A DNA stretch of 8,885 nt from Chloroflexota bacterium (lineage in GTDB: Bacteria > Chloroflexota > Limnocylindria > Limnocylindrales > CSP1-4), in the NCBI GenBank assembly GCA_003158495.1, contig PMJT01000120.1, positions 4,127 through 13,011 on the forward strand, given 5' to 3'. The first letter of the stretch is position 1. Every line of letters begins with the position of its first letter. The notes below the pieces were generated by a model. That model was given only the letters and a program-made list of their open reading frames with translations. It was not told the DNA's origin and did no database searches. The translations under genes were made by a program, and so were the position numbers. Positions 1-5,744 of this stretch are shown one piece after another.

Positions 1-1
1 T

Positions 2-145
2 CGGGTCCAGCAGGACTCCATGGAGAACACGCTGATGCCGGACCAGTACGTTCTCGTGGACAAGGTCGCTCCCCATTTCGACGGCTACCACCGCGGCGAC
101 ATCGTCGTCTTCAACCGCGCAGTTACGGCGCCATCGAAGCCATGA
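2..145 (+). CDS. lepB: Signal peptidase I, truncated fragment
   Basis: The frame reads in from the left edge and stops at TGA 143-145, giving 47 residues. Residues 5-11 read DSMENTL, the box-B motif with the catalytic serine (usual form SMxPTL), followed by YVLVDKV and then RGDIVVF, the next conserved block of type I signal peptidases, which cut leader peptides on the outer face of the membrane. The N-terminal anchor lies outside the window. After RGDIVVFN the protein departs from the family and ends within about nine residues. The catalytic-lysine region and the C-terminal beta domain, well over 100 residues, are therefore missing, and this product could not be an active peptidase. Third positions are G/C-rich in this frame only up to about base 118, where coding character shifts to another frame. 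This could be a deletion, a pseudogene or an assembly join. Family identity is fairly sure; the cause of the truncation is not. Confidence 0.7.
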   Translation, partial: RVQQDSMENTLMPDQYVLVDKVAPHFDGYHRGDIVVFNRAVTAPSKP

Positions 146-189
146 CCCCGGCCCGTCGCGGCCGGGACGCAGCTTCTCGCGTCGCATGA
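118..189 (+). CDS. C-terminal tail of an unidentified upstream protein
   Basis: From about base 118 the frame ending at TGA 187-189 reads RSYGAIEAMTPARRGRD and then AASRVA. Its stop overlaps the next ATG as ATGA, the same coupling seen at the next gene junction (1184-1187), so I take it as the true end of the gene preceding the 186-1187 gene. Upstream of 118 the same frame stays open but has low G/C at third positions and reads as noise, while a signal peptidase is encoded there in another frame. The 5' part of this gene therefore appears to have been replaced. If the downstream pair is HyfE/HyfF-like, gene order in hyf operons would make this the end of another membrane-arm subunit, but 23 residues are too few to identify it. 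Confidence 0.5.
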   Translation, partial: RSYGAIEAMTPARRGRDAASRVA

Positions 190-1187
190 CCCACGCGTAC
201 GTCGTCGCCGCGGCCGTCGCCGTCCTGGGCGGGATCGCTGCCATCTCCGCACGGGACGCCCGGATCGTGGTCATCGGGCTGTTCCTGGCGATATGTGCCG
301 CTCAACTTGCCGCGTCGCCTGAGCCGTCCGTCCTCGCGATCGTGTTCCGCGTCCTCGGGTCGCTGCTGGGCTCGTACCTGCTTTGGGCGGCCGCACGCGG
401 CCGTTCCATAGACGCCGAGGGCTCCGCCATGGGCGTCTTGGCCGAATGCGCAGTGGCGGCCGCGGCGTTCACCGCCGGTTGGTTCGTGGTGCCGGTCAAG
501 CCTCTGGCCGGGCCCCTCGTTGCCCAGGCGGCCGGGATCGCCCTGATCGCCATTTCAATCGTCCCGCTGACCGGCCGCGATCTCCTTCGCGTCGGGGTTG
601 GAGCCACGATCCTCGTGCTCGGCGGATCGATGCTGCTGCAGGCGTGGGTCGGCCAGCCGTCGTCGCTGTGGCAGATCTCCCTGACCGCGCTTCTCGTTGG
701 CCTTGTGAGCGCGACGAGCGTGCTCATCTCCCCGCTCGCCGGCCAGGCGGCAACGCTCCCCGTCGCGGCCGGGGAATACGCCGCGAACGCCAGTCTCGGA
801 GCCGATCACACGGCCGGCGTTGAGCCCGGCGCCGGGACTTCCGCGGCTGCTCCTGCCCCTCACGTGGCTCGGCGTGCCGCCAGGAAGCCCAGGGTGGCGG
901 CCGCCGACGTCGCCGGGGGTCTTCCGGATGCCGGCGGCGCCCCTGCCGAAGCCGAAGCCCCACAGGTCGTCGCCGAACCGATCCCCGCCGCAATCGGGCT
1001 GACTCGTACGCGACTCTCGAAGGTCCGGAACGCGGCAACGAGACCGTTGCGCGGCGGTCCCTCGGCCGATCGGCCGGCCGGCCCCGCCGGGAGCGACACC
1101 GGGACGACGCCATCGGACGGGGACGTACGGCCGATTCCGCCCTCGAATCAAGTCAGGCGCCTGCGCCCGCGCGAGCCGCGGCGATGA
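186..1187 (+). CDS. HyfE/NuoK-like multi-pass membrane protein with basic tail
   Basis: This is a 333-residue protein. About seven hydrophobic segments are visible, near residues 4-22, 26-44, 48-69, 82-102, 108-128, 134-153 and 160-182. Residues 184-333 form a hydrophilic Ala/Pro/Arg-rich tail that looks disordered and ends in RLRPREPRR. The segment GWFVVPVKP (98-106), the following helices and the RDLLRV turn (131-136) resemble the second half of hydrogenase-4 component E (HyfE), a relative of NuoK. The glutamate expected in the helix after that turn is absent (GATILVLGGS). The start follows the ATGA overlap with the upstream stop and has no clear Shine-Dalgarno, so translation is probably coupled. 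The stop overlaps the NuoN/HyfF-like gene by ATGA, matching the hyfE-hyfF order. The coding call is secure; the HyfE relationship is inference from pattern and neighbour. The tail is unlike HyfE, which is only about 216 residues. Confidence 0.75.
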   Translation: MTHAYVVAAAVAVLGGIAAISARDARIVVIGLFLAICAAQLAASPEPSVLAIVFRVLGSLLGSYLLWAAARGRSIDAEGSAMGVLAECAVAAAAFTAGWFVVPVKPLAGPLVAQAAGIALIAISIVPLTGRDLLRVGVGATILVLGGSMLLQAWVGQPSSLWQISLTALLVGLVSATSVLISPLAGQAATLPVAAGEYAANASLGADHTAGVEPGAGTSAAAPAPHVARRAARKPRVAAADVAGGLPDAGGAPAEAEAPQVVAEPIPAAIGLTRTRLSKVRNAATRPLRGGPSADRPAGPAGSDTGTTPSDGDVRPIPPSNQVRRLRPREPRR

Positions 1188-2938
1188 GCCTGCTCGCGTA
1201 CCTCGCCGCGTGCGGGATCGGGGCGGTGGTCGCCCTTGCCGCCCGTCCGGTGCCCTGGCTGGCCAGGCTGGCCGGCCTCGGCGGTCTCCTGGCCGCCTTC
1301 GTCGCGGCGCTCCTGGTCGGGCCGGCCACTCGCCTTACGATCGGCGAGGTAATCCTCAACGGCAGCGAGTTCTCGGGCTTCTTCCTCGCCTGCGCGGCCG
1401 GTTCGGCATTCCTGCTGTGCGTCGTCGCGCTGGCAACGGGGTTCTCGGACGAGCTCGCGCCGGCCGCGCTGGCGTCGTTTGCCGGGCTGGCAGTTGCGAT
1501 GACCTCCGCCGATCCGGGCGTGGCCCTCGTCGCCGGTGCCGCCGCGGCAACGGCCGGAGCACTCCTGATGCTCCACTCCGGGCCGGTCGGCGGCGAAGAG
1601 GATGGCCGACTGGCGGAGATGAGAACGGCTGGGCTGGTTGCAGCCGGGCTCGGCCTCGCGGCGATGGCAATCGTGCGTCCCGCCTGGAACGGCCAGAACT
1701 CCGGTCCGGTGTTCGGGCCCGCCTTTCTCGGCCTGGCGCTTGCGCTGGCGGTCCGGGCCGGCGCCGTGCCGTTCCACGTTCCGGCGGCACGCCTCGGCCG
1801 GACCGCGGCGCCACTCTCCCCTGCCCTGCTGCTGGTCTGGGTACCCGCCGGGCTGGGCGTCCTGGCCGTTAGCTGGAGCGCCACGACGTTCGGGATCCGC
1901 AGCGACTGGATGGACGTAGCCGTCTCTGTCGTCCAGACAGTGGCCGTTGCCACGCTCATCCTCGGCGGTTTGGCCGCGCTGGTGCACGACGAACTCGAGG
2001 AGATCGTCGCTTACTCGATCGTGGCCGACGCGAGCTTCGTGCTGCTGGCGATGGCCGCCAGGGCCGACGCGGCGGCGGAACCGGCCCGCCTCTGGCTGCT
2101 CGTCTTCATCGCGGCAAAGACGGGCCTGGTGGCCTGGGCGGCTGCGGTATCGCGGGCCTTCGGCACTTCGAACCTGGGTCGGCTGCGCGGCTGGCTCCGT
2201 CGCACGCCGCTCCTCGGCGTGGCCCTCGTGGTCATCCTGGTCGCCACGCTCGGATGGCCGGGAAGCGCAGTTTACGAGGCCCGGGCCTCGATCCTGCGGT
2301 TGGCCCTGCCGGACAGCCTGCAGTTCGTCTTCCCGACCACGATTGCGATCTCCGTGGCCGTTGGGTTCCGGTTGCTGGTCTTCGGACTGCTCTCCCCGTC
2401 GGAGGACGTCCGGGGCGCTCGGAGCGAACTGCCCCGATGGCACGAGGCCGCCACGGCAGGCGCCGCAGGATCGGCCGTCGCCGCCGCGGAAACGGCACCT
2501 GCAGTGGCCGCGGCGAGTCCCGAGACAGCTGCCTCGGCCGCGGCGACGACTGGAACCCACGAGCCCGACGCGGCGCCGGGGCCCCGCGCGCCCACCACGC
2601 GAAGCCTGCCGGCCATGTTGCGCCTCAACCGGACCCCGGCCCTGAGCCTGATCGTCGTCGCGGGCGCGGCCCTGGCTGTTGCACTGGCATCCGGAGGGCT
2701 GAGCGCCACCAACGCGTCGCACGCCGGGATCCCACTCGACGCCGCGGCCCATGCCACTCCCACGCTGCCGTCGGCGCCGCCGGCTTCGCCGACCGGATCG
2801 CCGACCGCCCCGCCCACGCTGGCACCCCGACCATCGGGCGGCCCATCGGAGTCGGCCTCAGCCGGCACTTCGCAGGCTCCGAGCGCGAGCCCCGCGCCGA
2901 TCAAGACTTCGCCGCCGGCGCGCAACAACACGGACTGA
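1184..2938 (+). CDS. NuoN/HyfF-like proton-antiporter family membrane protein
   Basis: This is a 584-residue protein. Residues 1-403 are mostly hydrophobic helices with marks of the NuoN/MrpD/HyfF antiporter family: AVPFHVPAA (194-202; usual form PFHxWLP), GGLAALVHDELEEIVAYSIVADAS (usual form LxQxxLKRLLAYSSIxH) and GWPGSAVYEARASIL (357-371; usual form GxPxxxGFxGKxxxL). Such subunits move protons in complex I or group 4 hydrogenases. Charged residues usually needed are missing or altered: no glutamate in the TM5-like helix (112-132), Arg191 where lysine is expected before PFH, no lysine in the next helix (213-231), and Arg367 for the TM12 lysine. Residues 404-483 are an Ala-rich linker, 485-503 one more membrane helix, and 505-584 a Pro/Ser/Thr-rich tail. 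The gene is coupled by ATGA to the preceding HyfE-like gene. No hydrogenase catalytic subunit follows. A non-pumping, structural or divergent role is possible. Confidence 0.75.
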   Translation: MSLLAYLAACGIGAVVALAARPVPWLARLAGLGGLLAAFVAALLVGPATRLTIGEVILNGSEFSGFFLACAAGSAFLLCVVALATGFSDELAPAALASFAGLAVAMTSADPGVALVAGAAAATAGALLMLHSGPVGGEEDGRLAEMRTAGLVAAGLGLAAMAIVRPAWNGQNSGPVFGPAFLGLALALAVRAGAVPFHVPAARLGRTAAPLSPALLLVWVPAGLGVLAVSWSATTFGIRSDWMDVAVSVVQTVAVATLILGGLAALVHDELEEIVAYSIVADASFVLLAMAARADAAAEPARLWLLVFIAAKTGLVAWAAAVSRAFGTSNLGRLRGWLRRTPLLGVALVVILVATLGWPGSAVYEARASILRLALPDSLQFVFPTTIAISVAVGFRLLVFGLLSPSEDVRGARSELPRWHEAATAGAAGSAVAAAETAPAVAAASPETAASAAATTGTHEPDAAPGPRAPTTRSLPAMLRLNRTPALSLIVVAGAALAVALASGGLSATNASHAGIPLDAAAHATPTLPSAPPASPTGSPTAPPTLAPRPSGGPSESASAGTSQAPSASPAPIKTSPPARNNTD

Positions 2939-2939
2939 A

Positions 2940-2960
2940 CCCCACCGCAGCGCGGCGGGG
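2940..2960 (+). terminator. GC hairpin after the + strand operon
   Basis: CCCC-A-CCGC, loop AGC, GCGG-C-GGGG forms an eight-pair stem with one A/C mismatch, one base after the stop of the NuoN/HyfF-like gene. No T-run follows, so it could stop or protect the transcript end but is not a textbook intrinsic terminator. Confidence 0.35.
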
Positions 2961-3005
2961 CGAGTGCGCGGCGGGACCGCGAACCTCGGCAGCCGCTCGC
3001 CGCAC

Positions 3006-3030
3006 ACCGGCCAGCCGGCCGGACGCCGGT
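3006..3030 (-). terminator. Weak GC palindrome downstream of ndk
   Basis: ACCGGC and GCCGGT form six pairs around a 13-base interior that is itself GC-palindromic. It lies 17 bp beyond the ndk stop, in the gap where the two operons converge. There is no T-run, and such palindromes are expected by chance in DNA this GC-rich. Confidence 0.2.
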
Positions 3031-3046
3031 TAGCCGCGCGGTCGAA

Positions 3047-3511
3047 TCAGCGAGCTTTCGGCCCCACAACCCAGCGGTCGATCTCGCGCTCGTAGGAGAG
3101 AAGCTCGTCCGGCCGGAACCAGATCGCCAGCTCGGTCGCGGCGCTCTCGGGGCTGTCCGATGCGTGGACGAGGTTCTGCCCCATCTCGACCGCGAAGTCG
3201 CCGCGGATCGTCCCCGGCGCCGCCTCGAGCGGCCGGGTCGCACCGTTCATGGTTCGAACGTAAGCGATCGCGTCCGGGCCTTCGAGCGCAAGGGCGACCA
3301 GTGGCGCGGACGTGATGAAGGTGACCAGGCCTTCGAAGAATGGCTTGCCCTTGTGGACGGCGTAGTGGCGCTCGGCCAGCTCGCGGTCGACGTGGACCAG
3401 CTTGAGTCCGACGATCTTGAGCCCGCGCTCTTCGTAGCGGGCGATGATCCGGCCGGCCAGGAGCCGCTGGACGCCGTCGGGCTTGACGAGTACGAGAGTT
3501 CGCTCGGTCAC
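3047..3511 (-). CDS. ndk: Nucleoside diphosphate kinase
   Basis: Ndk transfers the terminal phosphate from an NTP to an NDP through a phosphohistidine and keeps cytosolic nucleotide pools balanced. The 154-residue product begins TERTLVLVKPDGVQR with the nucleotide-site lysine at residue 10, and carries GATRPLEAAPGTIRGDF (90-106) and GQNLVHASDSPES (111-123), where His116 is the catalytic histidine. Arg103 and Asn113 are also in place. The open frame extends upstream to 3616, but family homology starts at the GTG at 3511-3509, which has AGGGG ten bases before it, so I chose GTG. The ending DRWVVGPKAR is slightly longer than in compact bacterial Ndk, and position 93 is Arg in GATRP where Asn is common. 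It is the last gene of the minus-strand group, 126 bp after the CYTH gene. Confidence 0.96.
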   Translation of the reverse strand: MTERTLVLVKPDGVQRLLAGRIIARYEERGLKIVGLKLVHVDRELAERHYAVHKGKPFFEGLVTFITSAPLVALALEGPDAIAYVRTMNGATRPLEAAPGTIRGDFAVEMGQNLVHASDSPESAATELAIWFRPDELLSYEREIDRWVVGPKAR

Positions 3512-3521
3512 TTCACGGATA

Positions 3522-3526
3522 CCCCT
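3522..3526 (-). promoter_or_regulatory. Ribosome binding site for ndk GTG start
   Basis: AGGGG on the minus strand lies ten bases before GTG 3511. It supports the GTG over the upstream in-frame ATG at 3616, which would add 35 residues with no counterpart in the family. Confidence 0.5.
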
Positions 3527-3548
3527 GCGGACGATTGATGCGATGGGG

Positions 3549-3554
3549 AGTGTA
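3549..3554 (-). promoter_or_regulatory. Possible -10 element for ndk
   Basis: TACACT (four of six bases matching TATAAT) lies 37 bp upstream of the ndk GTG, leaving room for a short leader with the AGGGG site. I find no matching -35 at 16-18 bp, so ndk may instead be read through from the CYTH gene. Confidence 0.2.
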
Positions 3555-3588
3555 GCGGGTCCAGACCAGCCGCTCTCTTGCCTCGATT

Positions 3589-3627
3589 GCCGCAGTCTTC
3601 CGGCAGACCGGCGCATGGAAAGACGGC
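3589..3627 (-). other. Imperfect hairpin between CYTH gene and ndk
   Basis: On the minus strand GCCG-TCTTTCC pairs imperfectly with GGAAGA-CTG-CGGC around a 15-base loop, starting 10 bp after the CYTH stop. No T-run follows. It could be an attenuating or RNA-processing hairpin between the two genes, or chance pairing. Confidence 0.2.
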
Positions 3628-3637
3628 CTGGTCGTGC

Positions 3638-4126
3638 TCAGCCTGGCCCAGGCTCGTTCCAGTGTGAGTACGGGCGCCGCACAAGGTTGGCGTTGTAGTA
3701 CCGCGGGTCGCCTGTGACTTCCCTGCCGACCCACTCCGGGAGTTCAACCTCGGTCGACCTGGACGGCAGTTCGACCTCGGCTACGACCAGCCCCCGGTTG
3801 GCGCCGCCGAAGACGTCGATGTCCCACGCAGTAGCGCCAACCATTACGCGGTACCGGGTCTTCTCGATGCAGGGCTTGAGAGCGACCCGATCAAGCATCT
3901 GCTCGGCATCGTGAAACGGGATCTCATACTCAAACTCGTCTCGGCTCGTTCCGTCGGCCGACGTGATCCCTTTTACCGTCAGGTAAGCGTGCGGCCCCGC
4001 GATGCGGACTCGCACGGTCCGTTCCGGATCCACCGCCAGGTAGCCCTGCGCGATGCGAATGCCGTCGCGCCCGCCGACCACCCCAGGGTCGGCGACCAGG
4101 TATTTGCGCTCGATTTCGACGCCCAC
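3638..4126 (-). CDS. CYTH-domain triphosphatase (TTM family)
   Basis: CYTH/triphosphate-tunnel proteins hydrolyse inorganic triphosphate or organic triphosphates; a few make cAMP. The 162-residue product opens MGVEIERKYLV with the signature ExExK (Glu4, Glu6, Lys8). Other tunnel residues follow: TVRVR (Arg39, Arg41), LTVKG (Lys52), EFEYEIP (acidic residues 64, 66 and 68), EKTRY (Arg91), WDIDVF, and VVAEVELPS (Glu117, Glu119). The C-terminal GDPRYYNANL is also typical. Length fits a stand-alone single-domain family member. I chose GTG 4126 because it gives the canonical N-terminus and has GGGAG nine bases upstream; the ATG at 4144 would add six residues without a visible ribosome site. It starts 52 bp after the TPR-like gene and lies upstream of ndk on the same strand. 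The substrate cannot be read from the sequence; tripolyphosphatase is most likely, adenylate cyclase less so. Confidence 0.9.
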   Translation of the reverse strand: MGVEIERKYLVADPGVVGGRDGIRIAQGYLAVDPERTVRVRIAGPHAYLTVKGITSADGTSRDEFEYEIPFHDAEQMLDRVALKPCIEKTRYRVMVGATAWDIDVFGGANRGLVVAEVELPSRSTEVELPEWVGREVTGDPRYYNANLVRRPYSHWNEPGPG

Positions 4127-4135
4127 GCAGTTCAG

Positions 4136-4140
4136 CTCCC
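4136..4140 (-). promoter_or_regulatory. Ribosome binding site deciding the CYTH GTG start
   Basis: GGGAG on the minus strand is nine bases before GTG 4126. The competing ATG 4144-4142 lies immediately upstream of this site and has no purine-rich site of its own, so the GTG is favoured. Confidence 0.45.
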
Positions 4141-4178
4141 GCATAACGGATCGAGGTCATGCCTGTATCGAGTCGAGC

Positions 4179-5744
4179 CTACTCCCAGCGAAGGTCCGGG
4201 GGCTCATCGGGCGCCGGTCGCGCAGCCGGCACGTTCGCCGGGGCTGCCGGTACGGGCGGTACGGCGGCGGGTGAGGTCGGGCGCACCTCGACGGCCTCCG
4301 GGGCCGGTTCCGGCACGGCCGTCCTGCCGGCGCCGAGGGCGGAGGCCAGAGACAGATATGTGCTGCCGGCATCTGCCTCGAGGCCGAGCAGCCGCTGGGC
4401 ATCGCCGCGGACGAGCCGGAGCGGCAGGTCCTGGCGATCGCCGATGGCCTCGAACACGGCGCTCGCGGTGATGGGGGCGAGCCTGATCGCCAGGCCGAAA
4501 TGGAGGGCGGCCATCATCGGGTCGCCCGACTGGAGGTATCCGCGTCCAGACTCGACCTCCGCCACGGCCCCGGCCTCTTCGGGCGGCGTTTCGGGCGCCG
4601 CTGGCGTTTCGGGCGCCGCTGGCGTCTCGGGCGTCTCGGGCGTCTCGGGCGTCTCGGCCGCCGGCGGCGGCTCGGGCGTCGGCTCGACGTCTGGCGCGAG
4701 GGCGACCGGCTCGGGTTCGAGCGTCGGCGTGGCCGGGATCGCCGGCTCGGGTTCAGCGACGGTCTGGTCCGCCATCGGCCCGGCCACGATCGCGGCCGGG
4801 GCCGGGGCCGCAGCCACTGTTCGAGGCGCGACCGCAAGGCGACCCGGCGCGGGCGTCTCGGGCTCGGCCGAACTCCAGGCCGACGCTGGCCACGGGGCCC
4901 TGCGCGGCATGCCGGCAAAGACCGGGTCCAACTCGGAGAGGTGCCGCTCCAGCGCGTAGGCGACATGCTTCCGCGCGTCATCGAACTGGTTCGCCAGCGC
5001 AAAGGCCTCTGCCGAGATCACAAATCCGAGGGCCTCGTAACCGCCGTCCGCCAGATACGCGGCGGCTGCCTGGCCCGCGCCCTGAAGGTCGCCCGTGCGC
5101 CAGCGAGCCTCAGCCAGGTCCAGGTGGGCGGCTGTATCCAGCTGCTCGCGCGCCGCAAGCGACTCGAGTTCGGCGCGGGCCAGGAACAGCGAACCCGTCC
5201 TGAGGTGAATCCGCGCCAGCCGGATCTTTAGTGCCGGGTGGTCGACCGGCGTCGGTTCGGCCGTCCGAATCTCGAGTCGATCTTCTACCGGCTCCTGGTC
5301 CGGCCCCGCCTCGGAGACGGACTCCAACTCGCCGCTACCGTCGGTCTCGGCCGCGGCTGTGGCCCCGAGCCCCGGGTAGACCCACTCGGCGGCCGCTTCG
5401 ACCGGCTTGGCCTCGTCTACAGCTTTGGTGTCCCCGGCCTCAACGGATTCGTCCTCTTCCGCTTCGTCCTTGCCTTCGAGTGTCTCGCTGGACACGCTAA
5501 CGAGCAGGTCGGCCGAGTCTTCGGGCTCGTCAAAGTCGTCCTGCTTTTCGTCGGCCGAGTCTTCGGCTTGGGCCGCATCGACGAACACCTGCAAGGAAAG
5601 CTGGCTCGGGGCGCGGCCGTCGACGGCAGCCGGTTCCGGCGCCGCCACAGGCTCGGCGACTGACTCGGCGACCCTGGGCGCCTCGACCTGCGGCGCCTCC
5701 GATTCGACGACGGCGCGTCGGCGCGGCTTGCGACCCTCTCTCAT
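4179..5744 (-). CDS. TPR-like repeat protein with disordered Pro/Glu-rich linkers
   Basis: This 521-residue protein has no signal peptide or membrane helix and is probably cytosolic. It begins basic (MREGRKPRRR). Residues ~12-165 are acidic, low-complexity and likely disordered. Residues ~169-268 are helical with TPR-type spacing: ALKIRLARIHLRTGSLFLARAEL, AHLDLAEARWRTGDLQGAGQAA and AEAFALANQFDDARKHVAYAL. Residues ~290-398 are Ala/Pro/Glu-rich, with an E-T-P/A-A-P tandem repeat at ~364-387. Residues 400-470 hold a second helical patch (YLQSGDPMMAALHFGLAIRL), and the end is Pro-rich, finishing DLRWE. The open frame runs up to 6758, but the upstream part is antisense-like noise over the peptidase gene. 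The ATG at 5744 overlaps the peptidase stop as ATGA, and GGGGGG lies six bases upstream. It may be a scaffold acting with the M16 peptidase; I do not recognise a named family beyond TPR. Confidence 0.8.
   Translation of the reverse strand: MREGRKPRRRAVVESEAPQVEAPRVAESVAEPVAAPEPAAVDGRAPSQLSLQVFVDAAQAEDSADEKQDDFDEPEDSADLLVSVSSETLEGKDEAEEDESVEAGDTKAVDEAKPVEAAAEWVYPGLGATAAAETDGSGELESVSEAGPDQEPVEDRLEIRTAEPTPVDHPALKIRLARIHLRTGSLFLARAELESLAAREQLDTAAHLDLAEARWRTGDLQGAGQAAAAYLADGGYEALGFVISAEAFALANQFDDARKHVAYALERHLSELDPVFAGMPRRAPWPASAWSSAEPETPAPGRLAVAPRTVAAAPAPAAIVAGPMADQTVAEPEPAIPATPTLEPEPVALAPDVEPTPEPPPAAETPETPETPETPAAPETPAAPETPPEEAGAVAEVESGRGYLQSGDPMMAALHFGLAIRLAPITASAVFEAIGDRQDLPLRLVRGDAQRLLGLEADAGSTYLSLASALGAGRTAVPEPAPEAVEVRPTSPAAVPPVPAAPANVPAARPAPDEPPDLRWE
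4585..4656 (+). repeat. In-frame tandem repeat inside the TPR-like gene
   Basis: Two copies of an 18-bp unit (GGCGTTTCGGGCGCCGCT) are followed by four copies of a 9-bp unit (GGCGTCTCG), with no gaps. On the coding minus strand they encode ETP triplets and ETP-AAP hexads. The first nine bases of the 18-mer differ from the 9-mer at one position, which suggests growth by slippage. Copy number could vary between strains without breaking the frame. Confidence 0.85.

Noticed and set aside
1148..2752. 534-residue minus-strand open frame opposite the NuoN-like gene
   Set aside because: Composition is Arg/Gly/Gln-rich without domains, as expected for the shadow of a GC-rich gene; the + strand has hydrophobic helices and family motifs.
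3512..3616. ATG at 3616 as the ndk start
   Set aside because: The 35 additional residues have no counterpart in nucleoside diphosphate kinases, and GTG 3511 has a ribosome site.
4585..4656. CRISPR-like array
   Set aside because: Units of 9 and 18 bp are contiguous with no spacers and keep a protein reading frame.
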